Below, one piece after another: positions 41,795-47,583 of a stretch of 47,583 bases of DNA. Under the pieces are notes generated by a model. The model was not told the origin of the DNA and did no database searches. It was given only the letters and a program-made list of their open reading frames with translations. Numbering within the stretch: position 1 is the first letter of the stretch; each line of letters opens with the position of its first letter. This DNA is from Oceanobacillus indicireducens. Lineage in GTDB: Bacteria > Bacillota > Bacilli > Bacillales > Amphibacillaceae. The translations under genes were made by a program, and so were the position numbers. The DNA lies in NCBI RefSeq assembly GCF_014647195.1, contig NZ_BMOS01000008.1:95702-143284 (forward strand), written 5' to 3'.

Positions 41795-42729
41795 GGTTTT
41801 ATATGTGTTCCTATTTTTCCTTGCATGGCTTGGTCGGCTTGATCAAGGGAGCAGATGATGGCGCGTTTTCCGGTTTGGGCGAATTTGATTGCTGCTTCCA
41901 TTTTAGGCCCCATGCTGCCTGCTGAGAAGTGTCCTTCACTTACATATTTATTCGCTTCTTCCAACGTAACTTCGGTAAGTATTTCTTGATTAGGTTTCCC
42001 GTAATTGATATATACATTCTCTACATCCGTTAAAATCATGAACAAATCTGCATTGATTTCTTCTGCTAACTTAAAGGCGCTGCGATCTTTATCGATAACA
42101 GCATCGATCCCTTCATACGTTCCATCATCTTCTTTTACAACAGGAACACCACCGCCACCACTCGCAACGACGATTGTTCCCATTTCCGATAATTGCTGGA
42201 TTGTATTAGATCCGATAATCGACTTCGGTTCTGGTGAGGCTACCACTCTTCTCCAACCTCTTCCCGCATCTTCTTTTACCGTCCAGCCTTTGTCCGCGCT
42301 TAACTGTTTCGCTTCCTCTTCCGAATAGAAGACACCAATTGGTTTAGATGGATCGTCGAAGTCTGGATCATCAATTGAAACTTCCGTCTGGGTTAACATG
42401 ACTGTAACCGGAGTTTCATTATTTAATTTTAGCAGTTCGTTTCTTAATGCCTGTTCAAGCATATAACCTATAAATCCTTGAGATTCCGCACTGCAGATAA
42501 CGAGTGGCATAGATGGAACAACATGCTTTGCTTCCTCATTCTGCCTCAAAATGTTACCTACCTGGGGACCATTCCCGTGCGTAACGACGACCGTATGTCC
42601 TTTATTAATAATTCCTGCGATGACTTCCGCACTTCTACGAACGTTTTCAAACTGTGTTTCAAAGGTTGCTTCTTGCCCAGGTTGTAAGATTGCATTTCCA
42701 CCTAACGCAATAACGATTCTTTCTCCCAT
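41785..42729 (-). CDS. arcC: carbamate kinase
   Basis: This 314-residue enzyme of the amino-acid kinase family interconverts carbamoyl phosphate plus ADP with carbamate plus ATP. Motifs include the N-terminal VIALGGNAILQPGQ, VVVTHGNGPQVGNILRQNE, VVASGGGGVPVV and AVIDKDRSAFKLAEEINADL. AAGGAGG stands before the ATG. It is usually part of the arginine deiminase pathway, but no arcA or arcB lies here, so the carbamoyl phosphate source must be encoded elsewhere (agmatine, ureidoglycolate or ADI routes). Its last codons and stop fall in a repeat remnant. Confidence 0.95.
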   Translation of the reverse strand: MGERIVIALGGNAILQPGQEATFETQFENVRRSAEVIAGIINKGHTVVVTHGNGPQVGNILRQNEEAKHVVPSMPLVICSAESQGFIGYMLEQALRNELLKLNNETPVTVMLTQTEVSIDDPDFDDPSKPIGVFYSEEEAKQLSADKGWTVKEDAGRGWRRVVASPEPKSIIGSNTIQQLSEMGTIVVASGGGGVPVVKEDDGTYEGIDAVIDKDRSAFKLAEEINADLFMILTDVENVYINYGKPNQEILTEVTLEEANKYVSEGHFSAGSMGPKMEAAIKFAQTGKRAIICSLDQADQAMQGKIGTHIKPKA

Positions 42730-43049
42730 TGTGTTTCCTCCTTAACGCCAAGAGACCAAGCAGGATAAAAAACTTATGTATCAAAATCCGAACTGTGACC
42801 CATTGACCATGCTAATTGATTTTAGTTTATACCCCGAATTTTGTCAGAGGATTTTTCCTTTAAGATATAGAATATCATAAATTTCCTTAATGCTTAATAA
42901 TTTTTTTGGATTTTTTATGGAAAAAGGAATAGTTGGTTGGAATGGAAGTACGAAGGTGGAAATGTTTCGAACAAAAAATCCGCAAGCTCTTGAATCAATA
43001 CAATCAAAGTCATAAGGTGTATGGAAAATGATATCCGTTTAGTGGACAA
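42730..43049. other. intergenic region upstream of arcC, nothing firm
   Basis: About 320 bases separate arcC from the B3/B4 gene's terminator. A 32-codon frame from the ATG at 42917 (MEKGIVGWNGSTKVEMF...) lacks a ribosome binding site and is not called. The stretch is AT-rich, with no recognisable RNA or repeat. Confidence 0.4.
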
Positions 43050-43086
43050 AGAAAGAGAGGTCAATCTGTAGAACCTCTCTTTTTAA
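43050..43086. terminator. bidirectional terminator after the B3/B4 gene
   Basis: AGAGAGGT pairs with ACCTCTCT. TTTTTAATTTTTT follows on the plus strand and TTCTTTG on the minus strand. It lies 5 bases past the stop of the B3/B4 gene. Confidence 0.75.
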
Positions 43087-43090
43087 TTTT

Positions 43091-43741
43091 TTATTTACTT
43101 GTCATAATAATTTCCGTCTGGATTGCTGTTGCATCTGTAAACTGCTCAAGTAACTTTCGATATTCCGCTAACCACTTTTCCAATTCTTCTTGTTCCAGGT
43201 GGAAAGCATAGATTACACTCATAACCTCCCGCTTTCCCTCCTGAATCATTGCCCGTTTACTATCGCTCGTAGGATTGCCAAAGGCTCCCTCTTCATCAAA
43301 TAACACGGGCAGGTTTTCAATATTAAGGTTAGATTTTCCAATCCCTTCATAGCGTTCACCTGCTGGAGCCGGACGCAATTCAATCTCTCCTTTAAGAGCG
43401 TGTTTATCATAGGAACCAACAGAATATCCAGTGCGAATGGAAATTAAATTATTGATTTCCACTACATTATTAATTTTATATAAGCCATTACCTTTCACAA
43501 TCCGGCGCAGCATCGCTTCAGCCGCATTACGGTACTGAGAAGGAGATTTTCCTAAAGCTTTGTAAGCTTCCCGCGTCTCCCGAATATGAGGAATCTCGGC
43601 AATCTCGCTCATCTCATAGCGCGAGCCAATCTCCTTCACTGTCTTATCAAAATAACCAAGTAACCTCTCATCACTCTTCTTCACATCAACAACATAACGA
43701 ACAACCCCAAGCATCGCCCCAGGAATCAAAACCCTCACCAT
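43091..43741 (-). CDS. B3/B4 (PheT-like) domain protein
   Basis: This 216-residue protein matches the free-standing B3/B4 domain found in the phenylalanyl-tRNA synthetase beta subunit. Typical segments are EAYKALGKSPSQYRNAAEAM, NNVVEINNLISIRTGYSVGS and ENLPVLFDEEGAFGNPTSDS. Such stand-alone proteins may bind or edit tRNA-linked substrates, but their role is unproven. The ATG follows GGGGGGTGAG. REP elements occupy the space between it and the VOC gene upstream. Confidence 0.82.
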   Translation of the reverse strand: MVRVLIPGAMLGVVRYVVDVKKSDERLLGYFDKTVKEIGSRYEMSEIAEIPHIRETREAYKALGKSPSQYRNAAEAMLRRIVKGNGLYKINNVVEINNLISIRTGYSVGSYDKHALKGEIELRPAPAGERYEGIGKSNLNIENLPVLFDEEGAFGNPTSDSKRAMIQEGKREVMSVIYAFHLEQEELEKWLAEYRKLLEQFTDATAIQTEIIMTSK

Positions 43742-43756
43742 CTCACCCCCCCTATT

Positions 43757-43783
43757 GGGACAGAGGGTCAGAGCCTTTGTCCC
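43757..43783 (+). repeat. single REP element
   Basis: A 27-base unit starts GGGACAGAGGGTCAGAGCCT and closes TTGTCCC. It lies within 16 bases of the B3/B4 gene's start codon, overlapping its probable 5' region. Confidence 0.82.
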
Positions 43784-43823
43784 ATTTTTACCTCTAGTTC
43801 TTATATTGCCATAAGTTCCTGGA

Positions 43824-43889
43824 GCAAGACAAGGGGTCAGAGCAACTGTCCCACCAAAAGTGGGACAAGTGCTCTGACCCCAATGTCCC
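43824..43889. repeat. REPIN (two inverted REPs) after the VOC gene
   Basis: A REP with a decayed left edge (AGACAAGGGGTCAGAGCAAC then TGTCCC) is followed by the loop ACCAAAAGT and an inverted REP (GGGACAAGTGCTCTGACCCC, then AATGTCCC). It ends 11 bases from the VOC gene's stop. Confidence 0.85.
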
Positions 43890-43900
43890 GATGTGTATTC

Positions 43901-44335
43901 TTAAAATTGTTCTTCTTCCCAGAAATCTAGGCTTTCATCATGACTAACTTCCTGTTTCATCTGATGAATCATCCATTGGTACCCGTATGGATCAATAAAT
44001 ATGGCATTGGTGATACCGTAATCCGGGAGTTCAGTCACTGGCTGTATTTCAGTACAGCCCGCTTCCAATGCTTTCTTATATGTTGCTTGAATATCTTCAA
44101 CTAATACATTAAACCAGATTGTCCGCGGATCATCCGGTGTCGGGGCTTTCAACTCGAAGGTCGGATTTTCATCCAACATATGAAAGTGGACGTCATAGAG
44201 ACTGAAGACAACCTCATTCTCTCCTTTAGGAAAATCAGATATTTCAATCGGTTCCACATCAAAAACCTTTTCATACAACTCCAATGCCTTCAGACTATCT
44301 GTCACGACCATATCAATTTCTACGCCGCCAATCAT
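43901..44335 (-). CDS. VOC (glyoxalase/PhnB-like) protein
   Basis: This 144-residue protein has two beta-alpha-beta-beta-beta units of the vicinal oxygen chelate fold (GVEIDMVVTDSLKALELYEK and WFNVLVEDIQATYKKALEAG). It ends with DPYGYQWMIHQM, typical of the PhnB/YjdN-like branch. A cytoplasmic metal-dependent or resistance-type function is possible, but the substrate is unknown. It lies 17 bases downstream of the rlmA-like gene on the same strand and is probably cotranscribed. Confidence 0.85.
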   Translation of the reverse strand: MIGGVEIDMVVTDSLKALELYEKVFDVEPIEISDFPKGENEVVFSLYDVHFHMLDENPTFELKAPTPDDPRTIWFNVLVEDIQATYKKALEAGCTEIQPVTELPDYGITNAIFIDPYGYQWMIHQMKQEVSHDESLDFWEEEQF

Positions 44336-44352
44336 ACTGCACCCACTCCTTC

Positions 44353-45216
44353 TTATCTGTTCTTACCAATTAAAATAGATAAATCAATCGTTATTTCAAA
44401 TTGTTCCCGTTTTCGTAAATTATTAATCGATTCTTTGTCTGCATTCCAAGAAAGAGGTGACATTTTAATTAGATCATTGAGTTCCGATTTGTTTAGCGCC
44501 TTCGTATATGTCAGTTCCTCCGTCTTCACATCAGAAAAATGCTGCTTGAAAAGTGAAATCGTCTCTTCATTCGTAAAGGAATGCTTTCGCTCATCTAAAA
44601 TCGCCTCACGCAGTTCAATTAAATAGTTCTTACCTGGGACCACTTTGATCATTAATCCATTCTCTGCTAATACCCGTTTAAATTCCTGATAATTCGCTGG
44701 AGACAATATATTTATAATGGCATGAAGGGCATCATTCTTGATCGGTATGTTTGCCAAATCACCAACAAGCCACATCACCGTATCACATTTACTTGCAGCG
44801 AGCCGAATCCCTTCTTTGGAAATATCGATGCCAATTCCAGTCACTGAGCCCTCCTTTTGATCTAAAGTTTTCGTTAAATGGGACCCCTCTCCAGCTCCCG
44901 CGTCAAGCAGAAGGGCATGCGAATGACGTTCAGTTTCTGCCTGGATTACCTCTAACAACCTTCTATGTAAGGGATCGTATAAATTATGCTTCATGATGAT
45001 GCGCTGCCTAGCCCCAAATAATTCCTTATCATAATTAACCTTCATCGAACGGGTCAGCATATTGATATACCCTTGCTTGGCAAAGTCAAACGTATGCCGA
45101 TTCGAACAAATCATACTTTTATGCTCTACAACTTCTACCTTTCCTCCACATACTGGGCAAATAAATATATTCGCATGCTCATTTAATAATAACGCAGCAT
45201 TTTCTTTACGGGACAA
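44353..45216 (-). CDS. 23S rRNA (guanine-N1) methyltransferase, RlmA family
   Basis: This 287-residue protein has an N-terminal zinc site (Cys20, Cys23, Cys37, His41) as in RlmA, then a SAM-dependent methyltransferase domain with LLLDAGAGEGSH and VTGIGIDISKEGIRLAASKC. Family members methylate N1 of G745 or G748 in 23S rRNA; Gram-positive members usually act at G748, which can affect macrolide binding. The start is a TTG with AGGAGG about 7 bases upstream. It precedes the VOC gene in the same direction. Confidence 0.86.
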   Translation of the reverse strand: MSRKENAALLLNEHANIFICPVCGGKVEVVEHKSMICSNRHTFDFAKQGYINMLTRSMKVNYDKELFGARQRIIMKHNLYDPLHRRLLEVIQAETERHSHALLLDAGAGEGSHLTKTLDQKEGSVTGIGIDISKEGIRLAASKCDTVMWLVGDLANIPIKNDALHAIINILSPANYQEFKRVLAENGLMIKVVPGKNYLIELREAILDERKHSFTNEETISLFKQHFSDVKTEELTYTKALNKSELNDLIKMSPLSWNADKESINNLRKREQFEITIDLSILIGKNR

Positions 45217-45290
45217 TCATACTCCTCCTATAGAAAGGCAGTCATTTTCTAAATTTAGTTCACGTTTAACCTGTCCTAACATATTTTTTG

Positions 45291-45331
45291 AACTTGAAAA
45301 CCCGCGGGTTTAGACGCGGGGGGTTCAAGGT
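45291..45331 (+). other. GC-rich hairpin resembling an IS200/IS605 right end
   Basis: TTGAA, then CCCGCG-GGTTTAGA-CGCGGG, then GGGTTCAAGG forms a compact hairpin in an AT-rich gap. It is not followed by a T run on either strand, so it is not an ordinary terminator. The layout (GAA, a C-rich arm, a TTTA loop, a G-rich arm, GGTTCA) resembles the conserved 3' end of tnpB-type elements and their guide RNA scaffold. No tnpB coding sequence adjoins it. Confidence 0.35.
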
Positions 45332-45369
45332 TATTATAATGATAAACACTTTTTACTGTCAAACAACTT

Positions 45370-46233
45370 CTAATGTTCACCATCCACATATCTTCCGTAA
45401 TCAGGTATCGCAATTTTATCAAAGTCACTCACTAAACGCGCCAGTCCTTCTGTTAGTTCCTGTCCCTCAACAGGGACTCCATGACCTGTCACTGCGACAG
45501 AAGGATTTAATTCTTGAAGCTTTTTCACAGATTCCCACGCTGCATTCCAATCCGTCGTTAAATATCTTGGAGGGCCATTGATTTCCAATTCTTGCGTCAT
45601 TACCTTATATAAGGATTCTTGTTTCACCGTGACAAAGGTATCTGCTGCAATAAGTGCGCGATCTTCTTCCCGGAACAGTGCAATTTGTCCCGGTGCGTGA
45701 CCTGGAGTATGCACCCATCTCCATTCCCGCATATGTGGAACTGTACCGTCTGAAGGTAAGGCTTCTACATGACTGCCTAAATCTACAGGGTCCGTTGGGA
45801 ACATAGGTGACATTTTTGCAACAAGCCCACCCTCCACCGTCCCGTCCGGATCCGGATAGCTTTGTTTACCTGTTAAAAATGGCAACTCCTTCTCGTGAGC
45901 ATATACTTTCACATCCCATTTCTCTACTAAATCAACAACAGCCCCAACATGGTCAAAATGCCCATGTGTCAAAATAATTGCTTTCGGCTTACTGTCCGCA
46001 CCGAAACGCTCTTCTATTGCCTCGATTATACGGCCTGATGATTCAGGCATCCCGGTATCAATCAATACAAAATCATCCGCACTGTCACCAACCAAACAAA
46101 TATTTACGATCTGGTTTGTATAACAATATAAATCAGGTAGAACTTTAACTCCTACTCCGCTTGCTATGGAATACATGGGAAGAAATTTATTCTCCATCGC
46201 ATCGTACATATCATTTTCGCGATATCCGCTCAT
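45370..46233 (-). CDS. MBL-fold metallo-hydrolase
   Basis: This 287-residue metallo-beta-lactamase-fold protein has the zinc motif THGHFDH, a further His in VHTPGHAPGQIAL, the bridging Asp in LIAADTFVTV and a final His in VAVTGHGVPV. Members hydrolyse thioesters, lactones or other esters; the exact substrate is not predictable. The ATG at 46233 follows AGGAGAGTGGTGG; a TTG one codon earlier is also possible. It has no clear partner. Confidence 0.88.
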   Translation of the reverse strand: MSGYRENDMYDAMENKFLPMYSIASGVGVKVLPDLYCYTNQIVNICLVGDSADDFVLIDTGMPESSGRIIEAIEERFGADSKPKAIILTHGHFDHVGAVVDLVEKWDVKVYAHEKELPFLTGKQSYPDPDGTVEGGLVAKMSPMFPTDPVDLGSHVEALPSDGTVPHMREWRWVHTPGHAPGQIALFREEDRALIAADTFVTVKQESLYKVMTQELEINGPPRYLTTDWNAAWESVKKLQELNPSVAVTGHGVPVEGQELTEGLARLVSDFDKIAIPDYGRYVDGEH

Positions 46234-46342
46234 CAAACCACCACTCTCCTGAAATGTTCCGGTTTCTCGCTACTCGAAACCGCCATGATTATTATTTGTG
46301 CAGACAAAAAAATTATGTATAGTGACGATATCTTTATAAGCT

Positions 46343-46379
46343 AAAAGAAACGAAAAACTCGTAGCTTTTCGTTTCTTTT
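46343..46379. terminator. terminator downstream of the FrnE-like gene
   Basis: AAAAGAAACGAAAA pairs perfectly with TTTTCGTTTCTTTT around ACTCGTAGC. It works mainly for the minus-strand gene ending 9 bases away. Confidence 0.85.
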
Positions 46380-46387
46380 CTCCTTAT

Positions 46388-47032
46388 TTATTGTTCGTTC
46401 TCTTCCTGCCAGACTTGTTCCAGCACTTGTTTAAACTGAGCAACAGGCTGTGCACCCGACACCCCATATTTATTGTTGAACACATAAAATGGAACACCTT
46501 GAACACCAACTTGACCGGCTTCTTGGATATCCTGATTTATTTTTTGCGTATAGCTTTGATCCTGAATGCTCTCGCGTGCCGCTTTTGCGTCAACACCGAC
46601 TTCAGCAGCTAAGCGCCCAATCGTATCTTCATCACTAAGCAGTTCCGCTTCAGCAAAATGCGCTTTATAGAAGCGTTTGAAAAATTCATTCCCTTTCCCT
46701 TGTTCTTTCGCATATTGGAAAGCATGGTGAGCTGGAATAGTACTTGAAAATTTCGCAGTATCATAATCAATGACAATCCCAGCATCATTTGCCATGTTTA
46801 CAACGTTTTCAAACATTCCTTTCGTCTGCTCAACAGACGTCCCCTTTAAATCAGCAAAAGTCTCATGATAATTCTTATCAGGATTGTGAGCTGCGTCTGG
46901 TGAGAGAAGGAAGCTCTTATATTCGATTTCAACTTCATCCTTGTGTTCAAATGCTTCCAATGCTTTTTCTAAATGTGCCTCACCGATATAACAAAATGGA
47001 CACATGAAATCAGACCAAATCGTAATCTTCAT
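46388..47032 (-). CDS. DsbA-family thiol oxidoreductase, FrnE-like
   Basis: This 214-residue protein has a thioredoxin fold with a DsbA-type helical insertion. The active site is CPFC at residues 11-14 (WSDFMCPFCYIGE), and the cis-Pro loop is GVQGVPFYVFNNKYGVSGAQ. It has no signal peptide, so it acts in the cytoplasm, possibly in disulfide exchange during oxidative stress or in isomerase-like chemistry, as proposed for FrnE. Its ATG overlaps the stop of a 52-codon gene (TAATG), so the two are translated together. Confidence 0.9.
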   Translation of the reverse strand: MKITIWSDFMCPFCYIGEAHLEKALEAFEHKDEVEIEYKSFLLSPDAAHNPDKNYHETFADLKGTSVEQTKGMFENVVNMANDAGIVIDYDTAKFSSTIPAHHAFQYAKEQGKGNEFFKRFYKAHFAEAELLSDEDTIGRLAAEVGVDAKAARESIQDQSYTQKINQDIQEAGQVGVQGVPFYVFNNKYGVSGAQPVAQFKQVLEQVWQEENEQ

Positions 47033-47190
47033 TATTTCTTCTCCTTCTCTTTATTCACCGGACCGCATATTCCAGTTTCCATATCACAGACGTATCCACC
47101 CGAGGCACCAAGCTCAAACCCTTCTAATTCTTCAAGCGGCTTCAACTCAATTGGCTTTAATTTTGGCGTTTCCGTTACTTTTTTATCCAA
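47032..47190 (-). CDS. 52-residue two-cysteine peptide coupled to the FrnE-like gene
   Basis: A TTG start with GGAGGGG 5 bases upstream opens a 52-residue frame. The N-terminal part is polar and repetitive in Lys-Pro (KKVTETPKLKPIELKPLEEL, then EGFELG). The motif GASGGYVCDMETGICGP follows, with cysteines at positions 35 and 42, and then a charged tail (KEKEKK). The stop TAA overlaps the FrnE-like gene's ATG, so coexpression is nearly certain. It could be a substrate, partner or redox relay for the oxidoreductase. A modified-peptide precursor is conceivable, but no modification enzyme is seen. Confidence 0.65.
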   Translation of the reverse strand: MDKKVTETPKLKPIELKPLEELEGFELGASGGYVCDMETGICGPVNKEKEKK

Positions 47191-47300
47191 TGCTTCCCCT
47201 CCATTGATTTATTAGACATTTAATAATTGTTCAAGCATGAGTTTTAATGTTCTACTTTTAGTATAGATTAAGTTCGCCAGGGAGATACAGTAATGCGCTC

Positions 47301-47335
47301 AAAAAAGCTTGCCATGGGTTAACTGCAAGCTTTTA
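47301..47335. terminator. bidirectional terminator
   Basis: AAAAGCTTGC pairs with GCAAGCTTTT, with A and T runs on either side. It lies between the two-cysteine peptide gene and the decayed DUF4176 gene. Confidence 0.75.
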
Positions 47336-47457
47336 TTAAATGTGATTTTTTCTAATTTCCATACCATCTTGGTTATAAAGTGGTGCTTTGTTTAAAATCA
47401 TTAACTTTGATTCTACATTTTCAGTCTAACGATACTTCCAATCGGTAAAATATCTAT
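47336..47457 (-). pseudogene. decayed DUF4176 gene
   Basis: On the minus strand, ATA (in place of a start) is followed by codons for DILPIGSIVRLK, then a frameshift and, in the next frame, VESKLMILNKAPLYNQDG and a short non-native tail to a TAA. LPIGSxVxLK followed by KLMIxNxxPLYN is the DUF4176 pattern as I recall it. AAAAGGAG lies 10 bases before the ATA. The start loss, frameshift and truncation (family length about 90-100) mark it as a relic. DUF4176 genes often occur in type VII secretion (LXG/WXG100) loci. From here to the window end nothing else is identifiable. Confidence 0.5.
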
Positions 47458-47583
47458 TTATAAATTACTCCTTTTTTATCTTCCATTTATATATATGTCA
47501 AGACTTATGGCGTTTTTATTTTATACTTATTTCATTGCTTCATTGTAAAATGAAATGCAACAGCTAAATAAATAGAAAGCCAT

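Noticed and set aside
42917-43015. A 32-codon plus-strand frame beginning MEKGIVGWNGSTKVEMF upstream of arcC.
   Set aside because: No ribosome binding site precedes it, and nothing supports coding.
45370-47190. The FrnE-like gene and its two-cysteine peptide as a bacteriocin cluster.
   Set aside because: There is no transporter, protease, immunity or modification gene adjoining; the MBL hydrolase is a separate unit beyond a terminator.

Overview
The window reads as chromosomal DNA of a low-GC Firmicute of the family Bacillaceae. The evidence is the strong AGGAGG ribosome binding sites, frequent TTG starts, a glgBCDAP glycogen operon in Bacillus order, a seven-gene Mrp antiporter operon, EcsAB, a ComK-like protein and a PadR-DUF1700-DUF4097 cassette. 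A meso-diaminopimelate dehydrogenase points away from the Bacillus subtilis and B. cereus groups and perhaps towards Oceanobacillus/Virgibacillus or Lysinibacillus-like relatives. The genus cannot be fixed from the sequence. I see no rRNA, tRNA, phage, CRISPR array or intact transposase gene.

Layout. 1-1.5 kb: a small coiled-coil protein, a decayed gene and a GntR/FCD regulator. 1.7-3.2 kb: the branched-chain amino acid carrier BrnQ with a promoter and a CodY-like box. 3.8-11.9 kb: the minus-strand glycogen operon glgB-glgC-glgD-glgA-glgP, with a type I pullulanase diverging at 12.4 kb. Together these make ADP-glucose, elongate, branch, phosphorolyse and debranch glycogen. 14.8-20.7 kb: Ddh, a methyltransferase coupled to SerC, uracil-DNA glycosylase with a small upstream gene, and EcsAB. 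20.7-25.2 kb: a tandem SMR efflux pair, a POT peptide transporter, a nitronate monooxygenase and a ComK-like regulator. 25.4-30.7 kb: an ABC exporter, the PadR cassette, HtpX and a DUF1648 membrane protein. 30.8-35.3 kb: MoeA, a lipoprotein and topoisomerase III. 35.6-41.4 kb: mrpABCDEFG. 41.8-47.6 kb: carbamate kinase, a B3/B4-domain protein, a VOC protein, an RlmA-type methyltransferase, an MBL hydrolase, an FrnE-like thiol oxidoreductase coupled to a 52-residue two-cysteine peptide, and a decayed DUF4176 gene.

The most striking feature is between the genes. At least four families of structured repeats sit mainly at gene 3' ends. (1) A ~155-bp two-hairpin element resembling bcr1 of the B. 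cereus group has five copies, each ending in TTTAT; three supply or overlap the stop codon of the adjacent gene. (2) REP/REPIN elements (GGGACA...TGTCCC) have about 14 copies, including a six-unit 39-bp tandem array right after glgP and a REPIN inside the glg operon. (3) A 52-bp-period palindromic tandem repeat occurs at two loci, one of them splitting the SMR pair. (4) A ~140-bp hairpin element abuts the ends of two genes. No mobilising enzyme lies in the window.

Many gene starts were moved from the longest open frame to the codon best spaced from a ribosome binding site. Family assignments come from recognised motifs and remembered family features; no database search was run.
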